From: Betaproteobacteria bacterium
GTDB taxonomy: Bacteria; Pseudomonadota; Gammaproteobacteria; Burkholderiales; Casimicrobiaceae
NCBI GenBank assembly: GCA_016717855.1
Contig: JADKEV010000033.1
Location: 22,839-86,838 of the forward strand
Direction: 5' to 3'
Length of the DNA stretch: 64,000 bases
A program made the position numbers and the translations under genes. Of the stretch, positions 19,801 through 29,886 are shown one piece after another. The notes below the pieces were generated by a model. It did not search any database and was not told where the DNA came from. It saw only the letters and a program-made list of their open reading frames with translations. How positions within the stretch are numbered: position 1 is the first letter of the stretch; each line of letters opens with the position of its first letter.

Positions 19801-20775
19801 ATCGACCCGCACGGTGTTCTCCGGCCAGCGGACTTCGGCGATCCGCGCTTCGATGGCGCGCACCGACGCCATCGCCGCCGCGCCGGCCGGCGCCTCGGGA
19901 TCGCCGAGGACCAGGTCTTCGAGCTTGAGCAGCCCCTTGAGGTTGATCGCGAGGCTCTTGTCCGGCGCACGCACGAAGGCAACGTCGATTTCGGTCGTCA
20001 GCCGGCCCCCCTCCACCCGCACCGGCAGCTTGACCGGGCTGTACGCCAGATAAGTCGGCACGTCGAGATTCGTGAAGTGCAGCTCCACCGTCGTCTCGAG
20101 CGAATTGTGGAAGGGCTTGGTCCGCCCTTTCAACTCCAGCGGCTGGCCGTTGACGATAGCCGTCAGCGAGGGTTCGGAGAATTCCGCACGGTCATCGGCG
20201 AAGCTGGACAGGGCCGGCAGCAGGATCTGCAGCTTCTCGATCTTGTGCACCTGCCCGGTCGGCTTGTCGTCGAACGCGATGTCGGCATTGTTGACGGCGA
20301 GGCTCTTCAATTCGAAGCGGGGAAAGTCCGGGCTGGAGGGCTTGGCCAGAATCGCGTCGATGATGTCGCTGATGTTGTACCGCTCCGGCGCCAGCCGGGC
20401 GAGTCGAACCCGCGGCCGCTCGATGGTCAGCTCTTCGATCACCGGCGCCCGGCGGAAGATCGAGGCGAGGCCGACGCGGGTATGGAACTCGTCGAATCCG
20501 AACAGCTCCGACTGGCCGTCGGCCTGCAGGATGGTCAGCCCGCGCACCCGCGCCGAGAGCAGCAGCGGATTCACCGAGATGCTCTCTATCTTCGCCTCAC
20601 GGTGCAACTGCTCCCGGATCTGCTCGATCACCAGGCCCTTCAGGTAGCCGGGAAGGAACGCGGCCGCGAGTCCGGCCAGCACGGCGAGCGTGCCCACCGT
20701 CCACGCCAGGACACGCAGCGGGCGGCGCCACCACCTGGGGGCCGCGGTGGGCGAGACCGGCTTCTCAGCGGACAT
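16852..20775 (-). CDS. DUF748 (AsmA-like) envelope protein, 3' end lost in G tract
   Basis: Very large envelope protein with 1308 codons visible. The N terminus has one membrane anchor (hydrophobic run VLAWTVGTLAVLAGLAAAFL) followed by LKGLVIEQIREQLHREAKIE, as in DUF748/AsmA-like proteins, which span the periplasm and are linked to lipid transport or envelope integrity. Repeated beta-rich blocks (for example IEELTIERPRVRLARLAPE) alternate with Ala/Pro/Thr-rich linkers at roughly residues 355-425 and 835-900. The C-terminal part has an OmpA-like flavour (LKLDIVGRVDPDTDRDALL; ERRANTAKEALAKAGI). The last clear residues are GPRVDFVLK, which in my recollection is very near the natural end of such proteins; after that the frame is only Pro codons from the G tract, so no stop can be trusted. 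Start: ATG at 20775; a TTG at 20802 is in frame upstream. Confidence 0.82.
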
Positions 20776-20932
20776 GACGGGCACCGGCGCAGCGTCGGAC
20801 AACCGGAACGGCGCGCATCGCCGCCATGCGGTCTTGGGTATCGGATTCAGTGCTCAACGGACCTCCCGATGCGACAAAAGCAGTGCGTCGCCAATTGAGA
20901 ACTACACCTGCTGCGGACGCCCCGCCCTGCGG

Positions 20933-21637
20933 CTACGCAAGGCCGATGATGATCCGGCGGTTCTGCCTGCCCTTGTTCTCGATTTTCGTCACCACGACCT
21001 GGCCGATCTCAGCCGTGTTCCCGACATGCGTGCCGCCACAAGGCTGCAGATCGACGCCTGCGATGTCGAGCAGGCGCAAACGCCCGTGGCCGCTGGGCGG
21101 CTTGACCGACATCGTGCGCACCAGCTCCGGGCGCCTGGCAAGTTCCTCGTCGTCGATCCAGCGAGGCCGCACGGGACTGCCCGCGGCGACCAGCGCATCG
21201 AGCCGGGCCTGGATGGCCACCTTGTCCAGGCTCTCGGTGGCGACATCGAAGTCCAGCCGCGCCTTGTCCTCGCCGATCGATCCGCCGGTCACCCCGCCCG
21301 GCACGATGGAACAGAGCAGATGCAGCGCCGTGTGAAAGCGCATGAGCCGGTGGCGGCGGTCCCAGTCGATTGCCGCGGTCACGGCTTCGCCCGCCGCCGG
21401 CGACCGGGCGCCCGCGGCCGGCACGTGGATCACCGCGTCCGGGCCGTCGCCCTTGATGGTGCCGGCGATCGGAATGTCGCCCAGCGCCGAGCGCAGGACG
21501 CCGGTGTCGCCGGGCTGGCCGCCGCCCGTGGGATAGAACACGGTGCGATCGAGCTGGATGCCGCGTTCGTCAACCGTGATGACCGTCGCCGCGCAATCGC
21601 GGGCGTAGGCATCTTCGCGAAACAGCAATGTGCTCAT
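20933..21637 (-). CDS. AlaX-type alanyl-tRNA editing protein
   Basis: Free-standing editing-domain protein, 234 aa, that hydrolyses mischarged tRNA-Ala (Ser- or Gly-tRNA-Ala) in trans. The zinc-site motifs are intact: HTALH (H102, H106) and CGGTH (C200, H204). The N terminus holds the beta-barrel part with FYPTGGGQPGDTG, shared with AlaRS C-terminal editing regions. The length fits the AlaX-M class, which has the N-terminal domain but no C-Ala domain. Start: ATG at 21637, giving MSTLLFREDAY; longer in-frame readings (21652, 21751) overlap the divergent lipoprotein gene's promoter region. Divergent from the small lipoprotein at 21742, and 157 bp downstream lies the DUF748 gene start; no functional link to it is evident. 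Confidence 0.88.
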   Translation of the reverse strand: MSTLLFREDAYARDCAATVITVDERGIQLDRTVFYPTGGGQPGDTGVLRSALGDIPIAGTIKGDGPDAVIHVPAAGARSPAAGEAVTAAIDWDRRHRLMRFHTALHLLCSIVPGGVTGGSIGEDKARLDFDVATESLDKVAIQARLDALVAAGSPVRPRWIDDEELARRPELVRTMSVKPPSGHGRLRLLDIAGVDLQPCGGTHVGNTAEIGQVVVTKIENKGRQNRRIIIGLA

Positions 21638-21741
21638 GCGCTTCCCTGTCATTGTCCTGCTGAGCCGCCGGTGCCGTGTGTATCCGGTCGTGACGATTGG
21701 CGTTATGATGCCAGAAGCTGCCGTCCGTCTGGAGGTGTTCC

Positions 21742-22002
21742 ATGTCCCCATTGCGCATTCTGGTCCCCGCCGCGATCCTCGTCCCGGCTTTCCTGTTGGC
21801 AGGCTGCGCGTCGGCGCCGCCGGAACTGCTGGCTGCGCGGGAGTGCAAGATCGCGCCCGCCGATTTCGTTGGCAAGCCGAAGAAGAACGCCACCGCAGCC
21901 GAGCAGGCAGAGGCGGAAATGCGCGTGTCGCGGCTCGGCTACGGCCGCGGCTACGGCATCGGCCAGAATCTCATGGGCGACGCCGCGCGCGACTGCTACT
22001 GA
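21742..22002 (+). CDS. Small lipoprotein, unknown function
   Basis: An 86-aa protein with a clear lipoprotein signal: MSPLRILVPAAILVPAF followed by the lipobox LAGC. The mature part of about 65 residues contains two more Cys (ARECKIAP and the penultimate ARDCY), probably a disulphide, plus Gly/Tyr-rich GYGRGYGIGQN. It has a strong ribosome-binding site GGAGGTG 7 bases before the ATG at 21742. I do not recognise the family. It is alone on the plus strand between two minus-strand genes. Confidence 0.78.
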   Translation: MSPLRILVPAAILVPAFLLAGCASAPPELLAARECKIAPADFVGKPKKNATAAEQAEAEMRVSRLGYGRGYGIGQNLMGDAARDCY

Positions 22003-22111
22003 CGCGCGGCGGCGGAGTCCGGTCGCCGCATCCGCCCCGCCTCGGCAAGAAGGCGCCGACGCGAGGGCGCCCGGACGAGGCGTGCCGCGCAGCGCCGGCG
22101 CGGGGCGCCGA

Positions 22112-23389
22112 TCAGTTCGACGCGCCGGCCGCATGCTGCGGCAACCGCCGCACCGCGCGCACCGCCGGCTGCCACACCGCCAGGCCCGCCAGCAAGAGGC
22201 CCAGCACACCCACCAGCAGCAGCGTTCCGGACAAGCCGAGCCACTCACCCAGCGCGCCGCCGAACAAGGCGCCGAACGGCGCTGCAACCAGCGCCAGGAA
22301 GCGCATCGTCGCCGTCATCCGGCCGAGCAGGTGGTCGGGCGTGATCGCCTGCCGCAGCGACATGTAGTGGATGCCGAACAGCGTCGCGCTGAAGTCGAAC
22401 ACGAACAGCGCGGCGCCGAAGGCGAGCGCCGCCGGCCATCCCGTCCCGCCGATCAGCGCGATCACCACCCAGGCCGCGCCGGTGCCGACGAAGCCATAGA
22501 CGATCATCGGCCCGACGCCGAAGCGCTCGCCGAAGCGCTCAGCGCACAGCGCGGCGGCGAAACAGCCCAGGCCGGCGAACACGAAGGCCGCGCCTATCAT
22601 GCCGGGCGAGAGATGCAGCTCGCGCGTCGCGAACAGGATCATGATCGCCGCCTGCATGTGGTGCAGCAGCTGCCAGACGGCGATGGTCCAGGCCAGCGTG
22701 CGCAGCACCCGGTTGTGCCAGACCAGCTTCAGTCCTTCGCCGATCTCGCGCCACATGTCCTGCTCCGGATGCGGCGCCGGCCGGGCGTCCGCGCGGATGC
22801 CGCGGAGCAGCAGTGCCGAGGCGAAGAAGCTCAGCGCATCGAGCAGAATCGCGAACGGCGCGGTGAACGCCTGGATCAGCCACCCGGCGATCCCCGGCCC
22901 GGTGAGCTGGGCGGCGTTCTCGCCGAGCACGATCTTGGCGTTGGCTTCGATCAGCCGCTCCCGCCCGACCATCTGCGTCATCAGCACCTGCGCGGCGGCG
23001 CCGCCGATGGCGTTGCCGGCTCCCACCGCGAAGCCCGCGAAGTAGAGCACGGGCATCGACAGCCAGTCGGTGAACGCGGCCAGCGGGACGATCAGCAGCG
23101 CCGCACCGCGCCCGATCTCGGAGGCGATGACGATGCGCAGCTTCGAGCCGCGGTCGATCCACACGCCGGCGAACAATCCGAGCAGCCCGAACGGCAGCAC
23201 CTCCAGCGCGACCAGCACGCCCATCTGCCACGGGCTCGCGTGCAAGAGCAGCGCCGCGGTCAGCGGCAAGGCGAGGTTGGTGATCTGCGATCCGAAGGTC
23301 GTGATCGTGAACGATCCCCACAACTTGCGGAAATCGGCATTGCGCAACAGCCCGGGGTCGGGCCTGAAATCCTTGAACCAGCGCTTCAT
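22112..23389 (-). CDS. MFS transporter, MFS_3/EntS-like
   Basis: Major facilitator superfamily exporter of 425 aa with about 12 hydrophobic helices. The N terminus FRKLWGSFTITTFGSQITNL and the loop GVWIDRGSKLRIVIASEIGR are typical of the MFS_3 (EntS/enterobactin-exporter-like) family, as is QMVGRERLIEANAKIVLGEN after TM4. The second half contains TPDHLLGRMTATMRFLA. Substrate unknown; MFS_3 proteins often export siderophores or drugs, but no siderophore genes are nearby. ATG at 23389. It stands alone, convergent with the small lipoprotein at 21742-22002. Confidence 0.86.
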   Translation of the reverse strand: MKRWFKDFRPDPGLLRNADFRKLWGSFTITTFGSQITNLALPLTAALLLHASPWQMGVLVALEVLPFGLLGLFAGVWIDRGSKLRIVIASEIGRGAALLIVPLAAFTDWLSMPVLYFAGFAVGAGNAIGGAAAQVLMTQMVGRERLIEANAKIVLGENAAQLTGPGIAGWLIQAFTAPFAILLDALSFFASALLLRGIRADARPAPHPEQDMWREIGEGLKLVWHNRVLRTLAWTIAVWQLLHHMQAAIMILFATRELHLSPGMIGAAFVFAGLGCFAAALCAERFGERFGVGPMIVYGFVGTGAAWVVIALIGGTGWPAALAFGAALFVFDFSATLFGIHYMSLRQAITPDHLLGRMTATMRFLALVAAPFGALFGGALGEWLGLSGTLLLVGVLGLLLAGLAVWQPAVRAVRRLPQHAAGASN

Positions 23390-23832
23390 GATCGCCTCGT
23401 TGTTCTCGCCGGCCGCGCTTGTGGCGGGGCACGACGCCTTCGCCTCGCTGAAGAGTTCTTCGGCGAGGAAACAGAACGGGATGACGGCTTGAGGTTCGTC
23501 CCGCTTGGCCTGCCTGGCGGGACGAAAAGGATGTCCGGCTAGATCGGGCTGGGTACTGCTGCTCCGGGTACTGCGACTGCGAGTGCTGCGCCTGCGGCCA
23601 CCGCGAACCCCGGCATCCGGGAACGGCCAATTGCCGACGAAGGCCGCCGGTTGCCCGGTAGCGAAGTCAGCATGGAAATGGCGTTGGAATGCGGCACGGC
23701 GGGGTGCTCCGGAAGAAATGAATGAAACGGAATTCTAGCCAACTGCCCGGCCGGTGGCAATCGGCCGGACCCGGAACGGCCGCTCAGCGGGCGGGGACCG
23801 TTGCAGGATAGCCACGGTGCCGGCGCGCCGCC
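23390..23832. other. 443-bp intergenic region with one strong hairpin
   Basis: No open frame here looks coding. The notable element is a perfect 10-bp inverted repeat, TTCGTCCCGC (23495-23504) and GCGGGACGAA (23517-23526), with a 12-base loop, about 105 bp upstream of the MFS start. It lacks a U-tract, so an operator or a processed stem are both possible. The rest holds the promoter of the MFS gene and the 3' side of the first peptide-binding protein; I could not identify either signal with confidence. Confidence 0.5.
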
Positions 23833-25638
23833 CTACTTCGCGGCGGCCTGCCTGGCCGCATCGATATCGAGGAACCACCACGGATATTGCTCGAACGAAT
23901 GCGACTTCCACCCCATCACCCACGGATGGAGCAGCACGTTGCTGTAGCGGAAGACGCCCAGCATCGCCGGCGCGTGGGTGTAGTGATAATCCGCCAGCTT
24001 GCGGTACAGCTTGTTGCGCTCGGGGCCGTCCGGAAGCAGTTGCGCCTGCTCGAATATCCTGTCGTACTCGGCCAGGCGGAAGTTGCCGTAGTTGGAGGTC
24101 CCGATCATCTTGCTGTAGAGGTGATTCAGGAACGACTCGCCTTCGCGCACCGCGGCGATGCCGCCCAGCTGCCAGGCCACAACCTTGCCCGCGCGCGCCT
24201 CCTTGAGCGTGTCGGGCCACTTCTGCTTGACGAAATCGGTCTTGATGCCGATCGCGTCCATGCTGCGCTTCCAGAGTTCGTCGAACTGCCGCGACAACGC
24301 GTCGGGCTCGGTCCAGAGCTTGAGCACCAGCGGCTTGCACCCCGGCAGCTCGCGGAATCCGTCGCCGTCGCAGTCCTTGTAGCCGAAGCGGTCCAACAGG
24401 CCCTTCGCCTGGGCGGGGTTGTACGGGTCGGGCCGCTTCAGGTTGGGGTCGTGGCCGGGCAGTCCCGGCGGGATCGGCTGCGTGGCCGGCATCGCCTGCC
24501 CCTGGCGGATCACCCTGATTTCCTCGTTGACGTTGTAGCCCAGCAGGATCGCCCGGCGCAGCGCGATCTTCTCCTGCGTGTACCCGCCTATGGTCGGGTC
24601 TTCCATGTTGAAGAACGTGTAGGTGAACGACGGCTCGACCATCCGCTGCCACTGGATGCCGCGGCGGGCGAACTCGGGCTTGAGCTTGCCATCGGCGATC
24701 ACCCGGTTGATGAAATCGGCAGGCACGTAGACGAAATCCAGCTGGTTCGAGTCGAAGGCCAGGAAGCGCGGATTCGACTCCTCGATGATGTTGATCTCGA
24801 CGCGGCCGATGGCCGGGATCCGCTTGCCCTTCATGGCGGCTGCGAGCGCCTTGTCCGCCGGGTCGCTGCCCGCCGGAAAGACCACTTCGCGGAAAGTGGG
24901 GCTCGCCTCGAGGACGACCTTGCTGCCCTTCCTCCACTCCTTGATCACGTACGGCCCGGTGCCCACCGGATGGTCGACCGCCCAGCCGCCGGAGTCGCCG
25001 TAGGCTTCGATGACTTCGCGCGCCACCGCCCCCATCGCCCAATGGGTCATGTTGTCGAGCAGGTTGTAGTCGGGCCGCGAGAGCTTGAGTTGCACCGTGT
25101 AGCGGTCCAGCGCCTGAAGGCCCTCGAGTTTCGCGTCGTAATCGAACTTGCCGCTCTTCTTCGCCTGGTCGATCAGCGCGTCGGCGCCGACGACGCGGTC
25201 CTGCAGCAGGTCCATGTTGGGCGAGCGCACTTTCGGGTCGAGCAGGCGCTTGTAGCTGTACACGTAGTCATGGGCGGTCAGTTCCCGCCGCTGGCCCTTG
25301 AACGCCGGGTCGGGCGAGAAGTGGATGCCCTTCTTCACCTTGAACGTGAAGGTCTTGCCGCCGTCGGTGACCACGGGGAGCGCCTCGGCGGTATTGGGCA
25401 CCAGCTTGTACGGGCGCGCCAGGTAGTCGTAGGCGAAAGCCGAATCGAAGATAGACCGCATCACGTAGCCCGAATAGGCGTCGCTCATTCCCTGCGGATC
25501 GAAGCCCGTCACGTCGACGACGAAGCCGACGCGGAGCGTCTTGTTCATGTCGGCGGCAAGCGCGGCCGGCAGCAGCGCCAGCGCCGCCAGCGCGCCCGCG
25601 GCGAGGCGCCGCGCAATTCGCGCCAGCGCGCCGGTCAT
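23833..25638 (-). CDS. Peptide-type ABC transporter substrate-binding protein (family 5), copy 1
   Basis: Periplasmic receptor of the SBP_bac_5 (DppA/OppA) family, 601 aa, which is long for this family. Signal peptide with core LAAGALAALALLPAALAA, then DMNKTLRVGFVVDVTGFDPQ. Family stretches include YDYLARPYKLVPNTAEALP, LTAHDYVYSYKRLLDPKVRS, VGTGPYVIKEW and the helix PAQAKGLLDRFGYKDCDGDG. The last of these, followed by FRELPGCKP, resembles an EF-hand-like Asp-rich loop shared by all three tandem copies. ATG at 25638, in a 4-bp ATGA overlap with the stop of copy 2. No ABC permease or ATPase gene is adjacent, so it either docks on a transporter encoded elsewhere or acts as a free receptor. Ligand unknown. 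Confidence 0.9.
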   Translation of the reverse strand: MTGALARIARRLAAGALAALALLPAALAADMNKTLRVGFVVDVTGFDPQGMSDAYSGYVMRSIFDSAFAYDYLARPYKLVPNTAEALPVVTDGGKTFTFKVKKGIHFSPDPAFKGQRRELTAHDYVYSYKRLLDPKVRSPNMDLLQDRVVGADALIDQAKKSGKFDYDAKLEGLQALDRYTVQLKLSRPDYNLLDNMTHWAMGAVAREVIEAYGDSGGWAVDHPVGTGPYVIKEWRKGSKVVLEASPTFREVVFPAGSDPADKALAAAMKGKRIPAIGRVEINIIEESNPRFLAFDSNQLDFVYVPADFINRVIADGKLKPEFARRGIQWQRMVEPSFTYTFFNMEDPTIGGYTQEKIALRRAILLGYNVNEEIRVIRQGQAMPATQPIPPGLPGHDPNLKRPDPYNPAQAKGLLDRFGYKDCDGDGFRELPGCKPLVLKLWTEPDALSRQFDELWKRSMDAIGIKTDFVKQKWPDTLKEARAGKVVAWQLGGIAAVREGESFLNHLYSKMIGTSNYGNFRLAEYDRIFEQAQLLPDGPERNKLYRKLADYHYTHAPAMLGVFRYSNVLLHPWVMGWKSHSFEQYPWWFLDIDAARQAAAK

Positions 25639-27428
25639 TGCAGCACCGCCTTGCGTTTGGCGGCGTCGATGTCCAGGTAAGTGAACGGATACTGGTTGAA
25701 GCTGTTCATCTTCCATCCCTGCACCCACGGGTAGACCAGGGCATTGGCGACGCGGTAGGTGGAAAAGAGCACCGGCGCGTAGGTGACGAAATGGTCGGAC
25801 AGCGCCCGGTAGATCTTGTTGCGCTCCGGCCCGTCGGGCAGCGTCTGCGCCAGTTCGAACAGCTTGTCGTACGAGTCCATCCGGAAGCGCGACATGTTCG
25901 AATAGTCGATGTACTTGCTGTAGAGCTGGGTGAGGAACTGCTCGCCGTCGCGCACCGAGGCGGCACCGCCCAAACCCCACATCATCACCTTCCCCGCCTT
26001 CGCCATCTTCAGCGTGTCCGGCCACTTCTGCAGGATGAACTCCATCTGGATGCCGATCGCGTCCATGCTCTTTTTCCACAGCTCGTTGAACTGCCGGCTG
26101 ATCTCGCTCGAGTCGTTGTAATACTTGAGCACCAGCGGCGAGCAGTCGGGCAGTTCGCGGTAGCCGTCGCCGTTGCAGTCCTTGTAGCCGAAGCGGTCCA
26201 GCAGCGCGCGGGCCGACGCGGGATCGTACGGATAGGGCCGCTTGACGCCGGGGTCGTGTCCCGGCAGATTCGGCGGAATCGGCTGCGTCGCCGGAGTCCC
26301 CTGGCCCTGGCGCACGACGCCGATTTCCTCGGTGATGTTGTAGCCCATGCCGATCGCGCGGCGCAGCGCGATCTTTTCCTTCGAATAGCCGCCGATCACC
26401 GGGTCTTCCATGTTCAGCACCGTGTACGTCCACCCGGTTTCGACCGCGCGGGTCCATTGGATGCCTTCCTTGACGAACTCCGGCTTCAGGCGCCCGTTGT
26501 CGATGACGCGGTTGACGAAGTCGGTTGGAATGTAGACCAGGTCGAGTTGCTTCGACTGGAAGGCGAGGAAGCGCGGATTCGACTCCTCGATGATGCTGAT
26601 CTCGATGCGCCCGATCGCCGGCAGCTTCCTGCCTTTCATCTGCGCCTCGACGGCCTTGTCCGCGGGGTCCCGGCTTTCGGGAAAGCGGCGATCACGGTAG
26701 CCCGGATTGGCCTCGATCACGACCCTGCTGCCCTTCCTCCAGTCACGCAGCATGTACGGGCCAGTGCCCACCGGATTGTTGATCGCCCAGTTGCTCCCGT
26801 CGGCGTACTTCTCGATGACCTCGCGCGCCACGGCGCCGGTCGCGGCACTGGCGAAGTAGTCGATCATCGTGTAGCTGGGCTTGACCAGCCGGACCTGCAG
26901 CGTATAGCGGTCCAGCGCCTGCAGGCCAGGGAGCGGCGCATCGTAGTCGAACTTGCCGGACTTCTTTGCCGCCTCCACGACCTCGTCGCCGCCGACCAGC
27001 TTGTTCTCGAAGATGCCCAGGTTGGGCGAGCGCACCTTGGGGTCGAGCAGCCGCTTCCACGAGTAGATGTAGTCGGCCGCGGTCAACTCGCGCTTCCTGC
27101 CCTGGAACACCGGGTCGGGGGTGAAGTAGATGCCCTTCCGGATCTTGATGACGAATTTCTTCCCGCCATCGCTGACTTCGGGCAGCGCCTCCGCTGTGTT
27201 GGGCACGAGCTTGTACGGCCGGGCCAGGTAGTCGTAGCCGAGCAGCGGCTCGAAGATGACGCGGTTGACGTAGTTCGAGTACAGGTCGTTGAGCGCCTGC
27301 GGATCGAATCCGGTGACGTCGACCGGGAAGCCCACCCGCAGCACTTTGTTCATGTCCGCCGCGATTCCCGCGTGCGCCCCCGCCAGCGCCAGCAGCGCCG
27401 CCAGCCACACTACAACCTGCTTCATCAT
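25635..27428 (-). CDS. Peptide-type ABC transporter substrate-binding protein (family 5), copy 2
   Basis: Paralogue of its neighbours, 597 aa. Signal peptide MMKQVVVWLAALLALAGAHA then ADMNKVLRVGFPVDVTGFDPQ. It shares with copy 1 the order of motifs YDYLARPYKLVPNTAEALP, DYIYSWKRLLDPKVRSP, NNPVGTGPYMLRDW, IIEESNPRFLAF and RFGYKDCNGDGYRELPDC, but differs over much of the likely ligand-contacting half (for example NDSSEISRQFNELWKKSMDA). ATG at 27428 with GGAGCAGG upstream; a second ATG follows directly. Overlaps copy 1 by 4 bp and lies about 107 bp from the end of copy 3, consistent with one transcript. Different ligand specificity among the three is inference. Confidence 0.9.
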   Translation of the reverse strand: MMKQVVVWLAALLALAGAHAGIAADMNKVLRVGFPVDVTGFDPQALNDLYSNYVNRVIFEPLLGYDYLARPYKLVPNTAEALPEVSDGGKKFVIKIRKGIYFTPDPVFQGRKRELTAADYIYSWKRLLDPKVRSPNLGIFENKLVGGDEVVEAAKKSGKFDYDAPLPGLQALDRYTLQVRLVKPSYTMIDYFASAATGAVAREVIEKYADGSNWAINNPVGTGPYMLRDWRKGSRVVIEANPGYRDRRFPESRDPADKAVEAQMKGRKLPAIGRIEISIIEESNPRFLAFQSKQLDLVYIPTDFVNRVIDNGRLKPEFVKEGIQWTRAVETGWTYTVLNMEDPVIGGYSKEKIALRRAIGMGYNITEEIGVVRQGQGTPATQPIPPNLPGHDPGVKRPYPYDPASARALLDRFGYKDCNGDGYRELPDCSPLVLKYYNDSSEISRQFNELWKKSMDAIGIQMEFILQKWPDTLKMAKAGKVMMWGLGGAASVRDGEQFLTQLYSKYIDYSNMSRFRMDSYDKLFELAQTLPDGPERNKIYRALSDHFVTYAPVLFSTYRVANALVYPWVQGWKMNSFNQYPFTYLDIDAAKRKAVLQ

Positions 27429-27535
27429 TGCCTGCTCCAGTTCAAGCCTTCCATCCGCCTTGGGCCACGTGCCCGACGCCGGGAATTCCACGCCGCCGGG
27501 GGCCAACGGCCGGCCGCGCGCGCGGCGCTACGCGT

Positions 27536-29359
27536 TCAACTGCCCGCCGTCTTGCGCTTCGCGGGGTCGATGTCGAGATAGCGCCAGTTGTGCTCGTTGA
27601 ACGCATGCTGCTTGTAACCCATCACCCACGGGTTGGTCAGCGTATTGTTGACCCGGTTCAACTGCATGTGCCAGGGCGCGTAGGCGACGATGAGGTCCGA
27701 CATCTTCCGGTAGAGCGCGGTGCGCGCGGGCCCGTCGGGCAGGCGCTTGGCTTCCTCGAACAGCTTGTTGTACTCGGGCAGGTTGAAGCGCGAATAATTG
27801 TTCTGGCCGATGCGCTTGCCATAGACCAGTCCCAGGAACGATTCGCCGTCGCTGATCGACGAGAACCAGCCCAGCCGCCACATCTGCAGCTTGCCCTGCT
27901 TGGCCAGCTTGAGCAGTTCCGGCCAGGGCTGGTTCATGAACGCCATCCTGATGCCGATGGCGTCCATGTTCTTTTTCCACAGCTCGGAGATCTCGCGGTC
28001 GCGGGCGGTCGTCGCGCTCCCCTGCTCGATGGAGAGCGGCTTGCAGCCGGGCAGCTCGCGGAAGCCGTCGCCGTCGCAATCCTTGTAGCCGAATTTGTCG
28101 AGCAGGGCGCGCGCGGCGGCCGGGTCGTACTTCAGCTGCGGCTTGGCGTTCGGATCGTGCCCGGACACGTTGGGTGGGACCGGCTGCACCGCGGGCAGCG
28201 CCTGCCCTTGAAGTTCACCCGGATCAGCTCCTCGGTGTTGAAGCCCAGCGCCATCGACCGGCGCAGCGCGATCTTCTCCCTCTGGTAGCCGCCGATGACC
28301 GGGTCGTCCATGTTGAAGTAGGCGAAGATCAGTCCCGGCTCGGGCACGCGGTACCAGTTGATGCCGCGGTTCGCATACTCGGGCTTGAGCTTGCCGTCGG
28401 CGAGCGCCCGGTCGGTCATCGTGTAGGGCAGCTTTTCGTAGTCGGTCTGGCCGGTGTCGAACGCCAGCAGCCGCGGGTTGTCCTCCTCGATGATGCTGAT
28501 GTCGATGCGACCGATGGCCGGCAGCCGCTTGCCTTTCATCTGCGACATGATGGCGCGATCGGCCGGATCGTCGCTGTCGGGGAAGGTCATTTCGCGGAAG
28601 TTCGGGTTGGCCTCCAGCAGGATCTTGTTCGCGCGCTTCCAATCCTTGAGGAAGTACGGGCCGGTGCCGACCGGATTGCTCATCGTCCAGGTGTTGCCCT
28701 CGGCGCCGTACTTCTCGATCACCTCGCGGGCAACCGCCGCCATCGGCGTCTGCGTCAGGTTGTGCACCAGCACGTAGTCGGGTTCCTTGAAGCGGAGCCT
28801 GATCGTGTGGCGGTCGAGCGCCTGCATGCCTTCGATTTTCGCGTCGTAGTCCAGCTTGCCGGCCTTCTTCGCCTGTTCCATCACCGCGTCGGCGCCCGCG
28901 AATTTGTCCTCGACGTAGAACAGGTACGGCGAGCGCACCCGGGGATCGAGCAGCCGCTTCCAGGCGTAGATGTAGTCGTCGGCGATCAGTTCCCGCCTGC
29001 GGCCGCCGAACGCCGGGTCGTCGGCGAAGAAGATCCCCTTCCTGATCCGGATGGTCCAGGTCAGGCCGTTGTCGGTGATCTCGGGCAGCGCGGCGGCGGT
29101 ATTGGGCACCAGCTTGTAGGGCCGCGCCAGGTAGTCGTAGCTGTAGAGGGGATCGAAGATGTGGCGGTTGACGAAGTCCGAGTACAGGTCGCTGATCGCC
29201 TGCGGATCGAAGCCGGTCTCGGCGACCTGGAACGCGATGCGCAGCGTCTTGTTCATGTCGGCCGCGACAGCGGCGCCGACGCCCGCCAGCCCGCACGCGA
29301 GGGCCGCCGTCGCGGCGCGCCGGGCAACGCGGGCAAGCCAGCCCGACTGCGCGACCCGC

Positions 29360-29382
<23 letters not shown>
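27536..29382 (-). CDS. Peptide-type ABC transporter substrate-binding protein (family 5), copy 3, frameshifted
   Basis: Third tandem paralogue, broken by one frameshift at about 28206. The upstream part (from 29382) ends in frame ...EELIRVNFKG; the downstream part continues QALPAVQPVPPNVSGHDPNA in another frame. Copies 1 and 2 read straight through this site (RQGQAMPATQPIPPG and RQGQGTPATQPIPPN). Restoring one C in GGGC(C)AGG gives an exact open frame of 615 aa. Features match the other copies: ADMNKTLRIAFQVAETGFDPQ, YDYLARPYKLVPNTAAALP and FGYKDCDGDGFRELPGC. The start is GTG at 29382, overlapping the glutathione peroxidase gene by 23 bp; there is no ATG before the signal peptide. The frameshift is probably a sequence error, as four similar ones occur in the window, but a real pseudogene cannot be excluded. 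Confidence 0.78.
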
Positions 29383-29842
<460 letters not shown>

Positions 29843-29870
29843 GACGACCCTGCGCGTTGGCGACCCGCTA

Positions 29871-29879
29871 TGGTATAAC
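29871..29879 (+). promoter_or_regulatory. Extended -10 promoter element of mtnA
   Basis: TGGTATAAC forms an extended -10 (TGn + TATAAC) just before mtnA. The expected transcription start, about 29886, is at or next to the GTG start codon at 29887, so the mRNA would be leaderless or nearly so. Confidence 0.45.
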
Positions 29880-29886
29880 CACGGCC

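Noticed and set aside
20690..23542. 950-codon plus-strand frame across AlaX and the MFS gene
   Set aside because: Antisense shadow with simple charged composition; it overlaps two genes with intact motifs on the other strand.
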